A DNA stretch of 64,000 nt from a virus: IMG/VR virus record IMGVR_UViG_3300046820_000903, positions 1 to 64,000 of that record; one strand, written 5' to 3'. The notes under the pieces are model-generated. The model had not been told where the DNA came from. It saw only the letters and a program-made list of their open reading frames with translations, and did not search any database. Below are positions 32,854 to 40,226 of this stretch, one piece after another; positions within the stretch are counted from its first letter, which is position 1, and each line of letters starts with the position of its first letter. Made by a program: the position numbers and the translations under genes.

Positions 32854-33076
32854 AGAACTCACTTTTACGCAAGTCATCCCAACCACCTACTAACTTACCA
32901 TCAATTACAATTTGTGGAACAGCACGGGCTGATGGAACGGCTTCTAATAAGTTCTCACGAGTAAAACCATTAGTACCAATTTTATGTTCGGTGAAAGCAA
33001 TGTTCTTGCTCTTCATCCAGTTTTTTGCCATATCGCAAAACTGGCATTGTTCTTTACTATATATAACGACTTGCAT
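32831..33076 (-). CDS. Glutaredoxin
   Basis: The 81-residue protein has the redox motif Cys11-Gln-Phe-Cys14, the cis-proline block Ala-Val-Pro-Gln-Ile at 52-56 and Gly-Gly-Trp-Asp-Asp near 64-68, all standard for glutaredoxin. It reduces disulphides, commonly of ribonucleotide reductase, with glutathione. ATG 33076 follows AGGA. Confidence 0.93.
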   Translation of the reverse strand: MQVVIYSKEQCQFCDMAKNWMKSKNIAFTEHKIGTNGFTRENLLEAVPSARAVPQIVIDGKLVGGWDDLRKSEFYANANQG

Positions 33077-33511
33077 TTATTTTTCCTGTGATGTATCGTA
33101 TGTTTGTGCAAAGATGTCTTTCTTGACTGCACCAAAATCGCCCGGCCCGTGTCTAACAATGTAGTCGTTGCCCTTTGTGTATGCCAAGTCTCCCCACGAT
33201 GTATGTAGTGTACCATCGTGGTTGGCTAGTTTGGCATGTTTGTTAATTTTCTTAGGTGTAGCTGTACCATTGCCATTGTCATCATAAAGTGTTTTAAACT
33301 TCTCTGGAGTAATAGGATAATTTTCTCCTTTTGGTCCAGTCATAATGTAGTGACCTACTTCGTAGTTAACCGGACCTTCTAATGTTTTTACAGTACCTGG
33401 CTCTTTGGCAACTTCATACTTGACAGGTGCGGCCTTTTTAAATGTAGTAAAGGCACCGTCAGTGAACCAATCGTCATTGACTACTGATTCCTTTAAGTCT
33501 TTGATTTTCAT
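33077..33511 (-). CDS. Putative internal virion protein with capsid-targeting-like N-terminus
   Basis: The 144-residue protein starts Met-Lys-Ile-Lys-Asp-Leu-Lys-Glu-Ser, resembling the short N-terminal capsid-targeting peptides of T4 internal proteins, which are cut after hydrophobic-x-Glu. The rest is basic and Gly/Tyr-rich with repeated Tyr-Glu-Val and His/Gly segments. ATG 33511 has AAGGAG upstream. The internal-protein idea is inference. Confidence 0.5.
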   Translation of the reverse strand: MKIKDLKESVVNDDWFTDGAFTTFKKAAPVKYEVAKEPGTVKTLEGPVNYEVGHYIMTGPKGENYPITPEKFKTLYDDNGNGTATPKKINKHAKLANHDGTLHTSWGDLAYTKGNDYIVRHGPGDFGAVKKDIFAQTYDTSQEK

Positions 33512-33675
33512 ACATTATCTCCTTTAGTGTCTTCTTGATTTGTTAGATATTTTTCTAAGGCATCTTTAAATGCTTCTTCGGTTAGACCATGCCAACCAAT
33601 ACATTTTCCAGTCGGACTACGACCACACCCACAGCTACCAAACTCTTTGGGGTTTTCTTTAACTCTGATTTGCAT
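33508..33675 (-). CDS. Small protein with CDGSH-like Cys3His motif
   Basis: ATG 33675 gives 55 residues; a longer frame from 33759 lies wholly within the upstream gene. Residues 16-30 read Cys-Gly-Cys, seven residues, Cys-Ile-Gly-Trp-His: C-x-C-x7-C-x3-H. CDGSH 2Fe-2S proteins use C-x-C-x8-C-x3-H, so all four ligands are present with one residue less. An iron-sulphur role is plausible. The start overlaps the cytidylyltransferase gene by 17 bases. Confidence 0.6.
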   Translation of the reverse strand: MQIRVKENPKEFGSCGCGRSPTGKCIGWHGLTEEAFKDALEKYLTNQEDTKGDNV

Positions 33676-34093
33676 TTTTTTCTTTTTCTGCTTCGTACAC
33701 TCTTTTACGTAAGCTACTAGATGAAAAACTATGGTCACGCCCGTTAAAGTATAGGTCAATGTTTCGTTTGTGGCAAAGTTCCCTGCCAGTGAACTCTTTA
33801 CCTTCGTATTCTACACCTAAGATGCGAACATCAAGTGGTAATATTAACAGCAAATCTTCTAAGTCTTTTTCAGTATTGTAGACCCAAATTTCATCTACAT
33901 ACTTATTTCCTCGTAGTTGCATTTGGCGTTCAATGATACTTTGTATAGGCTTATTTTTTGTAGCCCTATCTAATGTAGGATCGTTTTGTAAGCCTACAAT
34001 TAGATAATCACATTGTGTCTTTGCTTCTTGCAACATAGAAACATGACCAGCATGTAACAAATCAAATGTTGAACAAGTAAATCCTACTTTCAA
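33659..34093 (-). CDS. Cytidylyltransferase-like nucleotidyltransferase
   Basis: The start is TTG 34093 with AGGAG six bases upstream, overlapping the previous stop by four bases; the product has 144 residues. Thr-Phe-Asp-Leu-Leu-His-Ala-Gly-His near the N-terminus is the HxGH nucleotide-binding motif of glycerol-3-phosphate or heptose cytidylyltransferases (TagD, RfaE C-domain). It activates a sugar phosphate for glycan assembly. A second member is fused at 46400. Confidence 0.82.
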   Translation of the reverse strand: MKVGFTCSTFDLLHAGHVSMLQEAKTQCDYLIVGLQNDPTLDRATKNKPIQSIIERQMQLRGNKYVDEIWVYNTEKDLEDLLLILPLDVRILGVEYEGKEFTGRELCHKRNIDLYFNGRDHSFSSSSLRKRVYEAEKEKNANQS

Positions 34094-35085
34094 GCTCTGC
34101 TCCTGTATTCTACAGAGTTGTACCATGCCCATGCAGTTTTAACAATGTTGTCAATACTACTAGAATCAGTCTTCCAACCTGTTTCTTTCTTAAATTTATA
34201 TGCACTGGCAACTAGCGTAGCAGGGTCGCCTTCTCGTCTTGGTCCAGTATGTGTTAATACCATTCTTCCCGTGATACGTTCAACGCTGGCAATGATTTCT
34301 TTAATGCTTACACCTTGGCCAGATCCTAGGTTGTATTCTACTGAGGATCCTGGTGACATGCCTTCGGAATACAATGTTGATAGGTAATGTGCATTAGCAA
34401 TGTCTTCTACATGTAGATAGTCACGTACACAGGTACCATCGGTAGTAGGGTAATCTGTGCCGTTAAGAGTAAACACACCCTTGTCAACAATTGTTTCCAT
34501 GATGCGAGCAATTAAATGAGTTGCTTGTTTCAATTGGCCATGTCTTACTTTTGAATCAGCACCACAGGCATTGAAGTAACGCAATGCTACAGTTTTAAAT
34601 CCATAGCCTTTAGCACAGTCCCGTAATACTTGCTCTGCCATTAACTTGCTTTGACCATATGGACTAATTGGAGACTTATCGCTTTGCTCTGTTAATGATG
34701 TACTATTGCCAGGGTCTCCATAAACTGCGGCACTGGAAGAAAACACTACAGTTTTTTTCCAACCTCTACTGGCAAGTGTGCTTAATAGACGAGCAGTATT
34801 ACCTACATTGTTTAGATAGTAAGGACCTGGATCGGTCATACTAGGCCCAACTAAACTTGTGCCAGCAATGTGAATAAGTGCTGATGGATTCTTATCAATC
34901 ATTAAATTGATAAACATAGGATTGGTAAAGTCGCCTGTGACAAAGGAATCTACAACACCACGTATCCATGGAGCAGTAGTATTTCTATCTACTCCAATAA
35001 CGTGATATCCTAGATCCTTAAATCTTAGAACAGTTTGTCCGCCAATATAACCATTGCAACCAGTTATAGCTACGCACTTATCCAT
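34090..35085 (-). CDS. galE: UDP-glucose 4-epimerase-like SDR
   Basis: The 331-residue extended short-chain dehydrogenase has Gly-Cys-Asn-Gly-Tyr-Ile-Gly at about 9-15 (NAD loop), Ser-Ser-Ala-Ala-Val-Tyr near 120 and Tyr-Gly-Gln-Ser-Lys near 146, with the Asn-Ala-Cys-Gly-Ala segment of GalE. GalE interconverts UDP-glucose and UDP-galactose. The length is normal. Start and stop overlap its neighbours, forming a sugar-nucleotide operon. Confidence 0.85.
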   Translation of the reverse strand: MDKCVAITGCNGYIGGQTVLRFKDLGYHVIGVDRNTTAPWIRGVVDSFVTGDFTNPMFINLMIDKNPSALIHIAGTSLVGPSMTDPGPYYLNNVGNTARLLSTLASRGWKKTVVFSSSAAVYGDPGNSTSLTEQSDKSPISPYGQSKLMAEQVLRDCAKGYGFKTVALRYFNACGADSKVRHGQLKQATHLIARIMETIVDKGVFTLNGTDYPTTDGTCVRDYLHVEDIANAHYLSTLYSEGMSPGSSVEYNLGSGQGVSIKEIIASVERITGRMVLTHTGPRREGDPATLVASAYKFKKETGWKTDSSSIDNIVKTAWAWYNSVEYRSRA

Positions 35086-36296
35086 TAGTACTTTGCTCCT
35101 GATACATGATCACGATAGCGATTGCCTGAGCGATTCCATGGTGTAGCTTTACATTCCATACCACCTTCGGCAACAGTCCCAGCAGTTTCCATAATGTCAA
35201 TGATGCGATCAACAGTACCATTGTTCCAATCGCTAATCTTACCTTGACGAACATGAACACCAGCTAGTTGAATACGAAGCTTGTTTATAGCGTCATCTAA
35301 ACTCCATGGAACATATAACCTGGTATGGTCATTGGCAAATGTCTCAGGAAAGCTACGATAGGCAGGATACAAAACATTACAACCAAGAGCATCGGCCTCG
35401 CTAACGGTGTTTGAAACCCAGTCTTGTAAAGCACAGTTGAACAGAACACGGCTATCATTGACAATACTATAATACTCATTTTTACTTAGGTCCTCGTAGA
35501 TTTTGAGTTTGTTTTGTTCTGCCATCTTGTAAGCACGTTCCAAATACTTTGGATTGTTACTGCGTAACGGACCGCCACTTAGTACTGCGAACTCAACTGG
35601 ATAGCCTGGCCATTGACGATGCCATTCTTCAATAAGATCCATAAAGAAGTCGGGTTGCTTCTCTTGGTCAAACCTTGCCGCAAAAATTACACGGTGTGCT
35701 CTTTCTGGGAAAGATTTAATTTTATTATTAACACGACCTTGTACTTCTTCCTTACCAAATGCCAGTCCGCTAATGTTATAGATAGGAGCAGTCCAGTTTG
35801 CAATACGCATATGAGCTACCATCTCTTCGTTTGTTGCAAGCACTCCTGTAACAAAACAATTTACCATTTGCTCATATGTGCTCATCCACTTGCTCATTCC
35901 CCATACGTGAACAAAGTCATCTGGGTCAATTGCTTGTGCTAAACAACGCACAAAGATACGTGGACGCAAGTTAGCAGGCACTTGATCAAGGATGTAAGGT
36001 AAGCTTTCGATACCTGGCTGGAACATGTCTTCAAAATAAATGACATCTTCATTTGTGACATCACCTCGTCGCATCATTTGAACAAGGTTCATCATTTGAC
36101 TCATACCAAAGTAACTACGGCCATGTGCGTCTAACACTTGTCCTACACTAATTGCTTTAGTATTGTCAATAGTACTTCCAGGCACTATCACATAGTTGAT
36201 GCCTCGGCGTTTAAATACAGCTTCATTCCATTGCTGGAGTTGAAGCGTGTAACGCCCTTCATAGGGCTCGAGGCCCATATAAAAGAGCTTACGCAT
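35085..36296 (-). CDS. GT-B glycosyltransferase-like protein
   Basis: The 403-residue protein has two Rossmann-like halves. The second (about 205-370) has the Arg-Phe-Asp-x2-Lys-Gln-Pro strand-loop and a later Asn-x-Val-x-Glu-Ala helix typical of family 4-like GT-B enzymes. It lies in one operon with the epimerase and cytidylyltransferase and overlaps the epimerase start by one base. Donor and acceptor are unknown. Confidence 0.65.
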   Translation of the reverse strand: MRKLFYMGLEPYEGRYTLQLQQWNEAVFKRRGINYVIVPGSTIDNTKAISVGQVLDAHGRSYFGMSQMMNLVQMMRRGDVTNEDVIYFEDMFQPGIESLPYILDQVPANLRPRIFVRCLAQAIDPDDFVHVWGMSKWMSTYEQMVNCFVTGVLATNEEMVAHMRIANWTAPIYNISGLAFGKEEVQGRVNNKIKSFPERAHRVIFAARFDQEKQPDFFMDLIEEWHRQWPGYPVEFAVLSGGPLRSNNPKYLERAYKMAEQNKLKIYEDLSKNEYYSIVNDSRVLFNCALQDWVSNTVSEADALGCNVLYPAYRSFPETFANDHTRLYVPWSLDDAINKLRIQLAGVHVRQGKISDWNNGTVDRIIDIMETAGTVAEGGMECKATPWNRSGNRYRDHVSGAKY

Positions 36297-36739
36297 TACA
36301 GCACCAATCGATTTGGGTTACAGCACAGCCCATCAACTGTGTGTGCTTTACCTTCTGGAGTCCATGGGCTTTTATAAAAGCCTACATGAATCTTAAGTGC
36401 TTTGTTAGCACGGTCTTGTGCGCTTTGCACATTAACTGTATAAGTGAAGCTACGATCTCCACTTGCCTCATGAGTACGCAACTCTGGCGTATCAATAGCA
36501 TAACTGTAAATCATGCCATCCTTACACAAGTCTGTAAGGTATTGGTTATAGAACTCCAAAGGCAAGTGCCCAAGGTCTTCAGTTAATACACCATCGTATA
36601 ACTCGCTAATTTTTAGCAAGTCAAACTTGATGTGGTTGATGTTAAGACCAGCCCTGCGGGGTTGGTAGCCATTGTTGTAACCACGGTCACCACCGCGATT
36701 GAATTTTACGTGTTGTTTAATATTGCTTGAGGCATCCAT
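36296..36739 (-). CDS. Unknown protein following the QueD-like candidate
   Basis: I start this gene at ATG 36739, nine bases after GGAGG; longer in-frame starts lie deep in the upstream gene. The 147-residue product has an Arg/Gly/Tyr/Asn-rich N-terminal tail (about 10-30), which could contact nucleic acid, and a folded alpha/beta part. No family is recognised. It overlaps the upstream gene by 23 bases. Confidence 0.6.
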   Translation of the reverse strand: MDASSNIKQHVKFNRGGDRGYNNGYQPRRAGLNINHIKFDLLKISELYDGVLTEDLGHLPLEFYNQYLTDLCKDGMIYSYAIDTPELRTHEASGDRSFTYTVNVQSAQDRANKALKIHVGFYKSPWTPEGKAHTVDGLCCNPNRLVL

Positions 36740-37085
36740 TTTCGCCATCCTCCGAAACTTCAATCCAAACTTTACGATCTGTGTACTTTGATGAGATCTG
36801 ACCATGTAGATCATCTGCCATCATTTCACAGGACTTGAAATCCAATGCCAGCGTTCCTTGCGAATATAAATTCTCTAACCAACGCTTGAACTGAATAAAC
36901 TCCACATCTCTATCATCATGAAAGACTTCGAGATACACTTTAAAGTGGAACATGTGTCGATGAGGATGTCCTAAAAAAGAAACATCATACTCGTCACCTG
37001 TTGCCAACTTAGGATCCGTAAGTGCCGCCGGATACCTATGAATACCTTCTTTGCGGAAGGTTACCCAAATCATGTCTGTTGACAT
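36717..37085 (-). CDS. QueD/PTPS-like T-fold candidate
   Basis: The 122-residue protein has His-Pro-His-Arg-His-Met-Phe-His-Phe-Lys-Val near residues 40-50, like the HGHxFxVxV zinc motif of 6-pyruvoyltetrahydropterin synthases. Leu-Asp-Phe-Lys near 82 and Glu-Val-Ser-Glu-Asp-Gly-Glu-Asn near 108-115 match the positions of the family's later Asp-Phe and Glu blocks. QueD makes CPH4, the QueE substrate, so it would fill the gap between FolE and QueE. Identification is by eye and tentative. Confidence 0.5.
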   Translation of the reverse strand: MSTDMIWVTFRKEGIHRYPAALTDPKLATGDEYDVSFLGHPHRHMFHFKVYLEVFHDDRDVEFIQFKRWLENLYSQGTLALDFKSCEMMADDLHGQISSKYTDRKVWIEVSEDGENGCLKQY

Positions 37086-37093
37086 GTTATTCC

Positions 37094-37303
37094 TTAATCA
37101 ATGTAGTTGTTAGCTTTTAAGTATACCCACATCTTCCAGTCAATTGCCTGAGCAAATTCTAGAAGCTTGTCCATTTTTTTGTTAAGTTCAGCGATACCAT
37201 CATCGCTACCGCTCTCTGCAACGGCTTCATCGGCACCAGCAGACTTTGGCAAAGGACGCTTAACCGCCTTGTTTAAATTGCCAACTTTAACATCATCGTT
37301 CAT
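37094..37303 (-). CDS. Small unknown protein
   Basis: The 69-residue protein starts at ATG 37303 after AAGGA. The first 35 residues are polar and probably disordered; the last 35 form one amphipathic helix ending in Trp-Lys-Met-Trp-Val-Tyr-Leu. It lies between the QueD-like candidate and the dpdA partner gene, in the same operon. Function is unknown. Confidence 0.6.
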   Translation of the reverse strand: MNDDVKVGNLNKAVKRPLPKSAGADEAVAESGSDDGIAELNKKMDKLLEFAQAIDWKMWVYLKANNYID

Positions 37304-37304
37304 T

Positions 37305-37883
37305 TTATATTTCCTTGTTTAGGTTTACAGGTGTATCGCCTTTATAGGCACTCCATGGCGTAAAGTACTTTCTTTTAGTGAGGTTCTCTAAAGGAACGCA
37401 CCATACACCAGGATTCGTAGCATCAAAGCTCTTGTCGTCGACTTTGATGGTTGTATTATAATTTAACAGTCTTAGGTAAGGAAGTTTTACCGAAACCATT
37501 GGAATAACACGATTGTTGTCACTGGCAGAGCTTTCTAGAAAGCCTTCAATTTGACTGGCAGTGATGTCTACTGTAATATAATCAATACTAGTGCCGTCAA
37601 GCAATTCATCAATCATGCCATCAATTTGGCGCCACGTATAATAATCATCATTTGCTACACTATGAAAGCTCATGTTAGCACCGAGATAAACGTGACGAAT
37701 GTACTTTGAATGATCGTGATAGCTAGACCTATCACCAATAATACGTTTAAGTGTATCCATGGGTTGGATACCAACAACAAACAATGTTAGCATATCCTTA
37801 GCAGGCGAACTTTCAACTTCAGTCCCAATAAAGTAGTTTACACTAGTTGTTGGGCCTGTACCATAATCACGTTCAATACTCAT
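37305..37883 (-). CDS. Conserved dpdA-adjacent protein, unknown
   Basis: The 192-residue protein has an alpha/beta pattern: a Leu-Phe-Val-Val strand near 33, a charged His-rich middle, an Asp-Tyr-Ile-Thr-Val-Asp strand near 100 and Pro-Met-Val-Ser-Val-Lys near 127. I recall similar proteins next to dpdA-like genes in marine T4-like phages, but cannot name the family. The start overlaps the dpdA stop by four bases, indicating coupled expression and a likely partner role. Confidence 0.6.
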   Translation of the reverse strand: MSIERDYGTGPTTSVNYFIGTEVESSPAKDMLTLFVVGIQPMDTLKRIIGDRSSYHDHSKYIRHVYLGANMSFHSVANDDYYTWRQIDGMIDELLDGTSIDYITVDITASQIEGFLESSASDNNRVIPMVSVKLPYLRLLNYNTTIKVDDKSFDATNPGVWCVPLENLTKRKYFTPWSAYKGDTPVNLNKEI

Positions 37884-39436
37884 TCCAAGTCCTCTTCAAG
37901 TTCCATTAACTTTTCATTGTCTAAACTTGCCATGTCATCTTCTTCTGGAAGCTCATCAACTGTGTCAAACAAGTCTTTACCTTTTGCGGCATTAGCGGCG
38001 TCAACACCACCAAAGCTAATGGAGTTTAAGAACGTTGTATTATCAACAATCATTTGACGAGCTTCTGCCATAGTAGTTGCAGGATCAAATAGAACTTCTA
38101 CAAAGTTGTTAAAGTACAAGATGTCATTTGGAATAAACTCACTTAACTGTGGAGCCTTCTTGCCAAACCCAACTGCATCTTTATAACTTACTTTGGTCCG
38201 CTCGTATTCAATATCTGCTACTCGCAATGTTTCTTGCACCGCTTGTATATGATTATACACGTTATGTGCCATGATGAGCAAGTAGGACATGGTATCCCAA
38301 CTAGTCTTTCCAACCTTACCTGTCTTGTTGGCATCGTTTGGACCAAGATAACAAATGTCGCCTGCTACCAGCCGTTCCATAATAGGACCTTGATGAGGCA
38401 TAGCCAGCTTTGAACCTTTGAGCCGCTTGTCGTCAACACTCTTGCCCATAGAATATGTTAGCTTCTGTGGAGTAAAGTAATTGTAATTGTAACTCAATGC
38501 ATAGCCACCAGCCGCAACAAACGGACTTGCCGCATCAAAGCTAATGTTGATGTTAGGATTGTGATGCTTTTGTAATTGGCGCTTGATAGAAGTCAAGTAG
38601 CAGGCCCACTTTAGACGACCAATGCCTAGGAAGTGAATCCAGTCCTTATCTGCAATAAGACCATCTTCAATCAAGTCAAGCATACGATTTAATACTGAGG
38701 GCATGTGCTTCATATTGATACCAGCAAACGCCCAACCTTCAAGTGTACGATCTTCGGTATAGCCTAACTCAACTACACTGGACTTTTTACTAAAGTGTTT
38801 GATTGTGTCGTACCACAGCTTGGAGTTATCTGGTGTGCTACCAGAGATAACGTTTAGAAACTTTGTAGCACCTGGTACACGATGCTTCATAAAGTAATGA
38901 AGGTTATGTACTGAAATATCAAGTGTATCTTCAAACTTGGTTAAACCAGTCTTAGCACTCAGCGGAGGTACTGCGGCAAACGCAGGAACGTCAAGTGTCA
39001 TTGACCAATCTGAAGTATGTTCTAAGTAGCGTAGAATTTCTTCGCGGAACTTGTCACCTTCCGCACCTTTGATGTTCTTCCAATCCATCTTGATAACACC
39101 AGTTGCCAATTGGAAACCAGAGCTATCACCTACAATTGTTGTTCGGCTACGATCACGCTTGTGAATCATTGGCTCTTTGTCATCACAACGAGTCAAGTTG
39201 CGATCAGCATGGCCTGCTGAATATAGCGCAACGCCATAGTGATAGTACGAGTCTTCTGTCTTAAGAAAGTTTACACCTTCCAAGCCGTGTTCAAAACCTG
39301 CAGGGACACGACCAGCAGGTACAAATGTTGGATCACTGGCAACCTTACCAAGTTGTTTGGTATAGAAGCCACTAATGGCTGGGAGATAAAAGGCATAGTT
39401 GCCTTCTACTGCCCTTTTGGTCATGTCAATAGTCAT
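37880..39436 (-). CDS. dpdA: DpdA-like DNA guanine transglycosylase (TGT family)
   Basis: The 518-residue protein has Gly-Asp104-Ser-Ser-Gly-Phe-Gln, matching the Asp-Ser-Gly-Gly-Phe-Gln active loop of tRNA-guanine transglycosylases, and Ser-Phe-Asp301-Ala-Ala-Ser-Pro as a candidate for the nucleophile region. No classical CxCxxC zinc cluster is visible, and it is longer than bacterial Tgt (about 375 residues). Phage DpdA proteins replace guanine in DNA with a 7-deazaguanine. The last 40 residues are very acidic. FolE, QueE and a QueD-like gene support this call. Confidence 0.8.
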   Translation of the reverse strand: MTIDMTKRAVEGNYAFYLPAISGFYTKQLGKVASDPTFVPAGRVPAGFEHGLEGVNFLKTEDSYYHYGVALYSAGHADRNLTRCDDKEPMIHKRDRSRTTIVGDSSGFQLATGVIKMDWKNIKGAEGDKFREEILRYLEHTSDWSMTLDVPAFAAVPPLSAKTGLTKFEDTLDISVHNLHYFMKHRVPGATKFLNVISGSTPDNSKLWYDTIKHFSKKSSVVELGYTEDRTLEGWAFAGINMKHMPSVLNRMLDLIEDGLIADKDWIHFLGIGRLKWACYLTSIKRQLQKHHNPNINISFDAASPFVAAGGYALSYNYNYFTPQKLTYSMGKSVDDKRLKGSKLAMPHQGPIMERLVAGDICYLGPNDANKTGKVGKTSWDTMSYLLIMAHNVYNHIQAVQETLRVADIEYERTKVSYKDAVGFGKKAPQLSEFIPNDILYFNNFVEVLFDPATTMAEARQMIVDNTTFLNSISFGGVDAANAAKGKDLFDTVDELPEEDDMASLDNEKLMELEEDLE

Positions 39437-39438
39437 GT

Positions 39439-40158
39439 TTAGTTTTGTGCGCCAGCAATATATTGATAAGCAATAAGACCGCTATTAAATTCAACCCGAG
39501 CGGCTTTCTCGCTAATGCTTAGAATAGGAGTACCTTGGCTACATTGTTTAAATGCTGTCATCATAGCTTGAATAGATAAAGCTACTGGACGCTTTAGTGT
39601 TTGTGTAGTGTCAGCAAAGGTAAACTTACCACCGTGACCACCACCTTGTCCACTACCAAATGTAAAGATCAACTTGCCGTTCTCTGTACTTGCAATAAAG
39701 TTTGGATCAATAGTAGCATACAATGTACCACGTGCCAACAATTCACTAATCTTGTTAGCTTGAGGCTGAACAACCACTTCCCAAGTTGTACCTTTAAATG
39801 TACGGCTCTTGGTTTTCATCAAGTTAGTGGGAGTCAATCGATACTCGTCCTTGTTATTGTCTTTGTTTGTAAAGACCAAACGATCTTTCTCGCTGTTTTT
39901 GTCTGTGCCAACATCTGCTGTGCTGTCTTCTGACTTGTACAAGTTTGTTAAGCCAATAAAGAAGCCCAAGTTCATCATACCGAAGTTATCTGGTAACTCT
40001 GCTACCTTATCCTTGCTGTTGGCAAGTACAGTAAGCAAGCTACCTTCTGGGTATGCTGTAAATTTTGTAGAGTCTGTTTCTTGTTCAACTAAGATCTCTT
40101 CAAAGAGGCCCAAGCTGGCGATGTTTTTTGCTACATCAAGCGCGATATCTTTTAACAT
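39439..40158 (-). CDS. Probable DNA polymerase sliding clamp (gp45-like)
   Basis: The 239-residue protein has the length of T4 gp45 (228) and the repeated strand-helix-strand layout of processivity clamps. The C-terminal half has a basic helix, a Leu-Ser-Ile-Ser strand and a final Tyr-Gln-Tyr-Ile-Ala strand. It sits immediately downstream of the DNA polymerase gene and has its own promoter (40182-40210) with AGGAG before ATG 40158. A trimeric ring tethering the polymerase is the expected role. Confidence 0.6.
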   Translation of the reverse strand: MLKDIALDVAKNIASLGLFEEILVEQETDSTKFTAYPEGSLLTVLANSKDKVAELPDNFGMMNLGFFIGLTNLYKSEDSTADVGTDKNSEKDRLVFTNKDNNKDEYRLTPTNLMKTKSRTFKGTTWEVVVQPQANKISELLARGTLYATIDPNFIASTENGKLIFTFGSGQGGGHGGKFTFADTTQTLKRPVALSIQAMMTAFKQCSQGTPILSISEKAARVEFNSGLIAYQYIAGAQN

Positions 40159-40181
40159 TGTGATTCTCCTGTCATGTATTG

Positions 40182-40210
40182 ATTATATTTAGATTTAGGT
40201 TTAAAGTCAA
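40182..40210 (-). promoter_or_regulatory. Sigma-70-like promoter, overlapping a CTAAATA box
   Basis: The minus strand reads TTGACT, 17 bases, TATAAT. The sequence CTAAATATAAT means a late-type CTAAATA overlaps the -10, so the clamp gene may be read both early and late. The leader has AGGAG before ATG 40158. Confidence 0.82.
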
Positions 40211-40226
40211 GTTCCTGTTCACCGTT

